Assembly: GCF_000620765.1 (NCBI RefSeq)
Contig: NZ_JIAK01000007.1
Span: 150,916 to 214,915 of the forward strand
From: Desulfovermiculus halophilus DSM 18834
GTDB lineage: Bacteria; Desulfobacterota; Desulfovibrionia; Desulfovibrionales; Desulfothermaceae
DNA length: 64,000 nt
Direction: 5' to 3'
Shown: piece by piece, positions 58,495-64,000 of the stretch
How positions within the stretch are numbered: the first letter of the stretch is position 1
Layout of the letters: each line of letters begins with the position of its first letter
Notes under the pieces: generated by a model
Told to the model about the DNA's origin: nothing
Databases searched by the model: none
The model's input: only the letters and a program-made list of their open reading frames with translations
Translations under genes and position numbers: made by a program

Positions 58495-59123
58495 TAGATG
58501 TGCATGCCTTCCCATTGGGACCGCTGCAAACCAATTGCTTTGTGGCAGTCAACGGATCCAAAGCCCTGGCCATCGATCCGGGGGGAGATCCAACGGATGT
58601 GGTCGGATTTTTAAGCTCCAGAGGCCTGAGCCTGGAGGCCATCGTCAATACCCACTTCCATTTCGACCATATCCTGGGCAACACCGCCCTGCAGGAAGCC
58701 ACCAAGGCACCCATATACGGCCCCAAGGACGACGACTTCCTGCTCAAGGCTCAGGAAGGCGGCGGTGGAATGATGGGCTTTCCCAAGGTCCCGTCCTTTG
58801 AATATCAACCCCTGGAGCCCGGAGAGCACGAGTTCGTTGGAGACAGATGCGTGGTCATGCATACCCCCGGGCATACCCCGGGGAGCATGTCCCTGTATTT
58901 TGCAGACAGCAAGGTCTTGTTCGTCGGGGACCTCATTTTCCAGGGCTCCATCGGGCGGACCGATTTTCCCGGCGGAAGCCTGGAAACCCTGCTCCAAGGG
59001 GTGAGGGAAAAGGTGTTCACCCTTCCGGGGGAGACCGTCATCTATCCCGGACACGGCCCTCAGACCACGGTGGAGAGTGAAAAACAGTACAATCCCTTTT
59101 TCCGGGAGGGGGCATTTTTCTAA
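58491..59123 (+). CDS. metallo-beta-lactamase-fold hydrolase (glyoxalase II-like)
   Basis: A 210-residue MBL hydrolase with metal motif THFHFDH, further histidine in HTPGHTPGS, aspartate in FVGDLIF and final histidine in YPGHGPQT. It looks like the GloB group that cleaves thioesters such as S-lactoylglutathione or a related thiol. It overlaps the nitroreductase gene and precedes comF. Confidence 0.88.
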   Translation: MIDVHAFPLGPLQTNCFVAVNGSKALAIDPGGDPTDVVGFLSSRGLSLEAIVNTHFHFDHILGNTALQEATKAPIYGPKDDDFLLKAQEGGGGMMGFPKVPSFEYQPLEPGEHEFVGDRCVVMHTPGHTPGSMSLYFADSKVLFVGDLIFQGSIGRTDFPGGSLETLLQGVREKVFTLPGETVIYPGHGPQTTVESEKQYNPFFREGAFF

Positions 59124-59134
59124 GCCGGGAGCGG

Positions 59135-59866
59135 ATGCGGGATCAGCTGCGCAGTGTTTGGGGACGGGCGATGGAGACCAGGCGCTGTCTGAACTGCGCC
59201 AGACCCATCTTGAGAACTCAATGCGCCGACGGCCTGTGCCCGGAATGCGATCTGGAGCTGCAGCCCAGGCCAGGAGGGTTCTGCCCCAGGTGCGGCCGAC
59301 TGTACGCCATGGAGGAGTCCGCTCCCTATCTGTGCGCCGGGTGCAGGCAGGCCGTTCCGGGCTGGGACGCGTTCGGCTTTTTAAAGCAGTATTCCGGTGC
59401 GTTGCGGGAGATGATCCTGGATTTTAAGTTTCATGCCCGCTTTGAACGGCGCAGGACCCTGCGCATTCTGCTCGGGCGGGCGTATGGCTTCCATTTTCAG
59501 GATGCGCCAAGCCCGGATTGTATCCTGCCCGTCCCTCTGCACCCGGTCCGGCTCAGGGAGCGGGGATTCAACCAGAGTTTGGAGCTGGCCCGGGGGTTGA
59601 GCCGGGGAGGGGTTGCTCCTCTGCGGCCCGATGCCCTGCTCAGGGTCCGCCAAACAAAGGCCCAAAGCGGACTTGAGCGCAAGGAGCGGGTGGCCAACCT
59701 CCGCGGGGCCTTTCGGGCCGATCCTGCCCAGGTCGGGGGACGGCATGTCCTTGTGGTGGACGATGTGAGCACCACCGGAACCACTCTGGCTGAGTGCGCA
59801 CAGGCCTTGCGGCGGGCAGGAGCCGTGCGGGTGGACGGTCTTGTCCTGGCTGTGGCGGATGGATGA
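59135..59866 (+). CDS. comF: ComF family protein (phosphoribosyltransferase-like)
   Basis: A 243-residue protein. The N-terminus has zinc-type cysteine pairs (CLNCARPI, CPECDL, CPRCGRL, CAGC) and the C-terminus a PRTase domain with VLVVDDVSTTGTTLAECAQ and the PVPLHPVRLRERGFNQSLELA motif of ComFC. In naturally competent bacteria it helps import DNA; in others its task is unclear. It begins 11 bases after the MBL gene. Confidence 0.9.
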   Translation: MRDQLRSVWGRAMETRRCLNCARPILRTQCADGLCPECDLELQPRPGGFCPRCGRLYAMEESAPYLCAGCRQAVPGWDAFGFLKQYSGALREMILDFKFHARFERRRTLRILLGRAYGFHFQDAPSPDCILPVPLHPVRLRERGFNQSLELARGLSRGGVAPLRPDALLRVRQTKAQSGLERKERVANLRGAFRADPAQVGGRHVLVVDDVSTTGTTLAECAQALRRAGAVRVDGLVLAVADG

Positions 59867-59875
59867 AGAAAACTC

Positions 59876-59903
59876 TTGACTTTTGCCCTGGATAGGGGAT
59901 AAA
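59876..59903 (+). promoter_or_regulatory. sigma-70 promoter for rplU-rpmA
   Basis: TTGACT, 16 bases, GATAAA. It lies 30 bases before the rplU start. Confidence 0.55.
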
Positions 59904-59934
59904 AGGCGTATTTTACTTTTTGCGGAGGTGGCCT

Positions 59935-60243
59935 ATGTATGCGATAGTGAATACAGGAGGCAAACAATACAAGGTCCAGGAAGGACAGACCATTGAGGTG
60001 GAAAAGCTTCCGGCCGATGTCGGCTCGGAGGTGGTCCTGGATCAGGTATTATTTGTCAATTCCGATCAGGGTGTGAAGGTAGGAAATCCCCTTGTCCAGG
60101 CCAAGGTGACCTGTGAGGTCTTAGACCAGGCTCGGGACCGAAAGGTGGTTATATTCAAGCACAAGAAACGCAAGGACTACCGGCGCAAGGCCGGGCACAG
60201 GCAGCCGTATACTGTGCTCAGGGTCAAGGCCATAGAAGTCTAG
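59935..60243 (+). CDS. rplU: 50S ribosomal protein L21
   Basis: A 102-residue protein with the L21 sequence [17 protein letters not shown] and the C-terminal [16 protein letters not shown] region. Normal length. GGAGG lies before the ATG. It is the first gene of the common rplU-rpmA-obgE order. Confidence 0.98.
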   Translation: MYAIVNTGGKQYKVQEGQTIEVEKLPADVGSEVVLDQVLFVNSDQGVKVGNPLVQAKVTCEVLDQARDRKVVIFKHKKRKDYRRKAGHRQPYTVLRVKAIEV

Positions 60244-60256
60244 GACGGAGGAGAGT

Positions 60257-60523
60257 ATGGCACACAAAAAAGCCGGAGGAAGTTCCCGCAACGGACGGGA
60301 CAGTATAGGCCAAAGGCGCGGTGTGAAACGCTTCGGTGGAGAACAGGTCAGGGCCGGCAATATCCTGGTCCGCCAATTGGGGACCAAGATCCATCCCGGG
60401 GAAAATGTCGGGTTGGGCAAAGACTACACAATTTTTTCCAAGATCGACGGATACGTGCAGTTCGAGAAGTACACCCGCAAGCGGAAGCAGAAAACCAGGA
60501 TCAATGTGGTCCCTGCGGAATAG
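60257..60523 (+). CDS. rpmA: 50S ribosomal protein L27
   Basis: An 88-residue protein starting [16 protein letters not shown], the typical L27 N-terminus that reaches the peptidyl-transferase centre. The rest ([26 protein letters not shown]) fits the family. Starts 13 bases after rplU; AGGAGAG upstream. A terminator follows. Confidence 0.98.
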   Translation: MAHKKAGGSSRNGRDSIGQRRGVKRFGGEQVRAGNILVRQLGTKIHPGENVGLGKDYTIFSKIDGYVQFEKYTRKRKQKTRINVVPAE

Positions 60524-60557
60524 ATTGCCATCGGACCAAGAAGACGGAAAGGGCAGG

Positions 60558-60584
60558 AGGCAGGCAGTCTTCTGCCTTTTTTTT
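60558..60584 (+). terminator. terminator after rpmA
   Basis: AGGCAG pairs with CTGCCT, then eight T. This separates rpmA from obgE. Confidence 0.8.
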
Positions 60585-60881
60585 CGTTTTCTTAACACGG
60601 CAGCGACACTTTGATATGGCCTTGCCGGAGATTGGCCCGTGGCCACGATTTTGGCCGACGTATCCACGGCTCGTTCCGGGCGGTCGGCCCTCACTGCATT
60701 ATGACCGCGTTTACCAGTCTGTTTGGGGGCTTTTGAATTTGTGAGGACCGACCGCTTATCCTCCACTTCGCCAGGAAACGTTACCGGCCGGAAATCGAAA
60801 AGCCACGGACCAATCCCCGGCTTCGACCAAGGACACTGTGAGTTCAGGAAAATGTCGCTGTAGAGTTAAGTGGGGAGCGGA
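60585..60881. other. spacer between rpmA terminator and obgE
   Basis: About 300 bases without a supported gene; it must hold the obgE promoter, but no strong -35/-10 pair stands out. Confidence 0.35.
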
Positions 60882-61907
60882 ATGCGTTTTATCGATGAAG
60901 CCGTGATCACCATTCGATCCGGCAAGGGCGGGAACGGCTGTGTGTCGTTCCGCAGGGAGAAGTACGTCCCCAAGGGAGGTCCGGACGGAGGAGACGGCGG
61001 ACGGGGCGGAAACGTTTTGATCCGAGCTTCATCCACCAAGCTTACCTTGTACGATCTGCGCCTGAAGCGAATGTACGCCGCAGAAAACGGCCAGCCGGGA
61101 CAGGGACGGGACAAATGCGGCCGGGCCGGACAGGATATGGTTATCGAGGTCCCTCCGGGCACGGTGGTCAAGCTGCTGGGGGAAAACGGCCGGGAAGAAA
61201 CCCTCTGTGATCTGCTCAACCCGGGCGAGGAATATGTAGCGGCCTGGGGAGGCCGGGGAGGCAAGGGAAATACCCATTTCAAGTCATCGACCATGCGCAC
61301 GCCCCGCTTTGCCCAACCCGGAGAAGAGAGCGAAGAAAAGCGGCTGCGGCTGGAGCTCAAGCTTTTGGCTGATGTAGGGCTTATCGGTCTGCCCAATGCC
61401 GGCAAGTCAACCCTGATTTCCGCGATCTCTGCGGCCAGGCCCAAGATTGCCGCCTACCCCTTCACCACCCTTGTTCCCCAGCTGGGGGTGATTACCAATG
61501 ACCTGGGACAACAGATGGTGGTGGCCGATATTCCGGGACTGATAGAAGGCGCCCATCAGGGGCAGGGACTGGGGGACAGGTTTTTAAAGCATGTCCAGCG
61601 GACCCAGCTGCTGGTCCATATGCTCAGTGTCGAGGATATGGACATGGAGGATCCCTGGGCCGGATATGCCTTGATCAATGCCGAGCTGGAGCAATACGAT
61701 CCGGAATTGGCGGGCAAACCGCAGGTCTGGGTCGCGAGCAAGATCGATCTTTTGCCCCCCGAGCAGCTTCAGGCCCTGCAGTCCCGGGCCTCGCGGGAGG
61801 GGCGGGAGATTTACTTCCTGTCCTCCCTGACCGGAGATGGCCTGGACGAATTGGTTCAGGCTTTGTGGGCTAGACTGGGTGCTTTGGGCGTTTGCCCTCA
61901 AGTGTAA
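60882..61907 (+). CDS. obgE: GTPase ObgE/CgtA
   Basis: A 341-residue GTPase involved in late 50S assembly and stress control. The glycine-rich OBG domain (GKGGNGCVSFRREKY, GGDGGRGGN) covers the first 158 residues, then the GTPase motifs GLPNAGKST, DIPGLIEGAH and SKIDLL. No C-terminal OCT domain, as usual in this group. The ATG at 60882 starts MRFIDEA; GGGGAG upstream. Confidence 0.97.
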   Translation: MRFIDEAVITIRSGKGGNGCVSFRREKYVPKGGPDGGDGGRGGNVLIRASSTKLTLYDLRLKRMYAAENGQPGQGRDKCGRAGQDMVIEVPPGTVVKLLGENGREETLCDLLNPGEEYVAAWGGRGGKGNTHFKSSTMRTPRFAQPGEESEEKRLRLELKLLADVGLIGLPNAGKSTLISAISAARPKIAAYPFTTLVPQLGVITNDLGQQMVVADIPGLIEGAHQGQGLGDRFLKHVQRTQLLVHMLSVEDMDMEDPWAGYALINAELEQYDPELAGKPQVWVASKIDLLPPEQLQALQSRASREGREIYFLSSLTGDGLDELVQALWARLGALGVCPQV

Positions 61908-61948
61908 ATGAACTGATTTGCAGCTCATATTGGTAGGCAAAGGAGCCG

Positions 61949-63118
61949 ATGATGGCGGTTGGAGATTCAACCCTGGATTGGATCAGGTGGAGAGATCAGG
62001 TCCTGGAATCGGCCAGACTGGTGGTCATCAAGGTGGGCAGTGCAGTGCTCACCTCGGAGCAGGGACTGGATCTGCGGGTGGTCAATCGTCTGGCAGACCA
62101 GATCGCCGCCTTGCACGATCAGGGCCGGGACGTCATCCTGGTTTCTTCTGGAGCTGTTGCCGCGGGGCGTGGGTTTTTGTTCACTGCCGGAGAGCAATTG
62201 TCCCTTCCGGAAAAGCAGGCAGCTGCGGCAGTCGGGCAGAGCCGTCTGATGCACAGCTACGACGAGGCCTTTGAGCGCTACAACAAGGTCACGGCCCAGA
62301 TACTGCTCACCCGGGACGATCTGCGCAGCAGGCATCGTTTTCTCAACGCCAGGAATACCTTTGCCACCTTGCTGGAAAGCGGTGTCATTCCGGTGGTCAA
62401 CGAAAACGACACCGTGGTGGTCCGGGAGCTCAAGTTCGGAGACAACGATCTCCTGGCCAGCCTGCTTTTGAACGTGGTCAAGGCGGATCTGTTCATTAGC
62501 TTGACCACAGCCGACGGGGTCTACTCCGGGAACCCGGAGCTGGATGCCGATGCAGAGAAGTATGCGTGCATTCAGGACATTAAGGACGTTGACATTCGGG
62601 CCACGTGTCAGGGCTCGACCAACTCAGGATCCGGAGGCATGCACAGCAAGCTCCTCTCGGCCAGGCGGGCCTCACAGCTTGGGGTGCCCACCCTGATAGT
62701 GTCCGGAAAGGTGCCGTTTGTATTGGAAAAGGTCTTTGCCGGACACGAGCTGGGAACCTGGGTCATGCCTGAAGAGCGGGCCATTCCCAGGCGCAAGTAT
62801 TGGCTGGCCTACAATCTGGATCCGTTGGGCGAGGTGATCGTGGATGCCGGGGCCAGGGATGCCCTGATCATGGGGGGGAAAAGCCTGTTGCCCATCGGGG
62901 TCCAGGCTGTCCAGGGCTGCTTCGAGCCAGGGGATCTGATCCGCATTGTAGACCCCAACGGCCGGGAGCTGGGGCTTGGACTGTGCAACTTCAGCTCCGA
63001 AGAGCTGACCAAGATCTGTGGGTGCAAAAGCTCGGATATAGACGCGATTCTAAACACCCGGATCAGGCACAGAGAGGCGGTACACAGAGACAATCTGCTC
63101 CTGGATGCCGCTCATTAG
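61949..63118 (+). CDS. proB: glutamate 5-kinase ProB
   Basis: A 389-residue kinase with C-terminal PUA domain; it makes glutamyl phosphate for proline. Motifs: VVIKVGSAVL, ILVSSGAVAAG, VNENDTV, GDNDLLAS and GSGGMHSKL. An AAGGAG precedes the ATG at 61949 (an ATG follows directly). Forty bases separate it from obgE. The TAG stop lies at the edge of a remnant of the MITE found elsewhere in the window. Confidence 0.96.
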   Translation: MMAVGDSTLDWIRWRDQVLESARLVVIKVGSAVLTSEQGLDLRVVNRLADQIAALHDQGRDVILVSSGAVAAGRGFLFTAGEQLSLPEKQAAAAVGQSRLMHSYDEAFERYNKVTAQILLTRDDLRSRHRFLNARNTFATLLESGVIPVVNENDTVVVRELKFGDNDLLASLLLNVVKADLFISLTTADGVYSGNPELDADAEKYACIQDIKDVDIRATCQGSTNSGSGGMHSKLLSARRASQLGVPTLIVSGKVPFVLEKVFAGHELGTWVMPEERAIPRRKYWLAYNLDPLGEVIVDAGARDALIMGGKSLLPIGVQAVQGCFEPGDLIRIVDPNGRELGLGLCNFSSEELTKICGCKSSDIDAILNTRIRHREAVHRDNLLLDAAH

Positions 63119-63167
63119 AGACGGCAAGCTCTTACGCACGATATTCCACTTCCTATGACGAAGAGCC
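63118..63167. mobile_element. remnant of the MITE (right end only)
   Basis: GAGACGGCAAGCTCTTACG and ATTCCACTTCCTATGACGAA match, with substitutions, the last 50 bases of the element at 15093, 22818 and 57678, including the end GAAGAGCC. The left part is lost. It abuts the proB stop codon. Confidence 0.8.
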
Positions 63168-63356
63168 CATTGGCCTGGCACTGCACATCGACAGCCTGGC
63201 GGAAAGGTGAGGACGGCGGGTGCCCGTGCCCAGGGCCAGCCCTGAAGGGTGGAAAAATTGGACATCGGTTGAGGGCAGCCGTGTCTTTCGTTCGAACCAT
63301 ACCCGGCTCTTTAAGCAGACCATTTTTATCTTACTGATTTTACAGGACAAAACAAT

Positions 63357-63411
63357 TTTTAGAAAGAAATAAAAATTTGTCGTTGACAAGGAAGGGCTGT
63401 TTCCGTAAAAC
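63357..63411 (+). promoter_or_regulatory. rrn promoter P1 with UP-like element
   Basis: TTGACA (63383-63388), 17 bases, TAAAAC (63406-63411), preceded by a run of A and T (63357-63379) as in ribosomal promoters. Confidence 0.65.
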
Positions 63412-63546
63412 CTCTCCTTGCGCCGACGGGGAACGCCTCAGTCGGGACAGCCGATCTTTTCCAGGGTTTTGGATGGAGCTGAGCGCGAGAGCGGTCAGTT
63501 TAAGTCGAGCGGTCAGTATTTTTTCAAGCCAAGGGTTGAAAGGATA

Positions 63547-63575
63547 TTGACAGGAAAAGAGAGTTCAGATAGGCT
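63547..63575 (+). promoter_or_regulatory. rrn promoter P2
   Basis: TTGACA (63547-63552), 17 bases, TAGGCT (63570-63575). Confidence 0.55.
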
Positions 63576-63593
63576 TTACGTCTTCTGGACGCA

Positions 63594-63607
63594 AGGTCTT
63601 TGACAAT
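63594..63607 (+). promoter_or_regulatory. rrn boxA antitermination site
   Basis: GGTCTTTGACAATT resembles the boxA consensus TGYTCTTTNACAA and lies about 75 bases before the 16S gene, the usual place. Confidence 0.65.
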
Positions 63608-63679
63608 TAAATAGTGAGTTGGGTGATAGAGAATAGCCAGCAATCCTGAAGGCTAAATGGCCGGAAGGAATTCGCGTTT

Positions 63680-64000
<321 letters not shown>

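Overview
The window comes from a GC-rich sulfate-reducing bacterium, most likely of the order Desulfovibrionales. The direct evidence is a full dissimilatory sulfate-reduction block (sat, aprB, aprA, qmoA, qmoB, qmoC, qmoD), the siroheme-dependent (Ahb) haem pathway genes ahbC, hemB, ahbD and an ahbA/B-type gene, and the start of a 16S rRNA gene. A TeaA-like transporter and an ectoine-hydrolase gene suggest a bacterium living in saline places that takes up and degrades ectoine; that ecological reading is inference.

Layout. 1-2.6 kb: the start of an MHS-type MFS transporter, a MntA/HepT toxin-antitoxin pair and a CaCA cation exchanger, then a possible structured small RNA. 2.6-6.0 kb: a TRAP transporter (dctPQM) and a Nudix hydrolase. 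6.0-8.6 kb: a TPP riboswitch in front of thi4 and thiC. 8.6-10.7 kb: small genes (PEBP, methyltransferase, monohaem cytochrome, DUF296). 10.7-22.7 kb: a long minus-strand run starting at an IclR regulator and passing through PanB-like, U32-like, Glu/Leu-dehydrogenase-like, DoeA-type ectoine hydrolase, Asp/Glu racemase-like and M20 deacylase genes to a TRAP transporter with two TeaA-like binding proteins. 23.2-29.9 kb: haem synthesis by the Ahb route plus a flavoprotein. 30.1-40.4 kb: the sulfate-reduction operon(s) on the minus strand. 40.8-45.8 kb: an AroQ/AroA-like fusion, an RsbW-like kinase, phosphofructokinase and YjbQ. 45.8-55.2 kb: an accessory, repeat-rich stretch with a RAYT transposase and its REP palindromes, a patatin lipase, VapBC and MazF-type toxin systems, gene remnants, a type IV pilin with a sigma-54 promoter, and an M16 peptidase. 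55.2-59.9 kb: a degenerate GGDEF/TPR protein, nitroreductase, MBL hydrolase and ComF. 59.9-63.1 kb: rplU-rpmA-obgE-proB. 63.2-64 kb: rrn promoters, boxA and the first part of a 16S gene that carries a long extra helix in V2.

The most unusual signals are: (1) an ectoine uptake and degradation cluster in which an M20 deacylase stands where an AspA/AstE-type DoeB is expected, next to an unexplained dehydrogenase/PanB-like/U32-like module; (2) a family of about 280-bp hairpin-forming mobile elements, three full copies each flanked by a perfect 8-bp target duplication plus a fourth fragment at the proB stop codon; (3) three 14-bp palindromes at exact 24-bp spacing in front of aprBA; (4) a RAYT/REP system with a triplicated unit; (5) a one-base frame problem at a six-G tract joining dctQ and dctM; (6) a probable structured RNA at 2.4-2.58 kb; (7) an expanded helix in the 16S rRNA.
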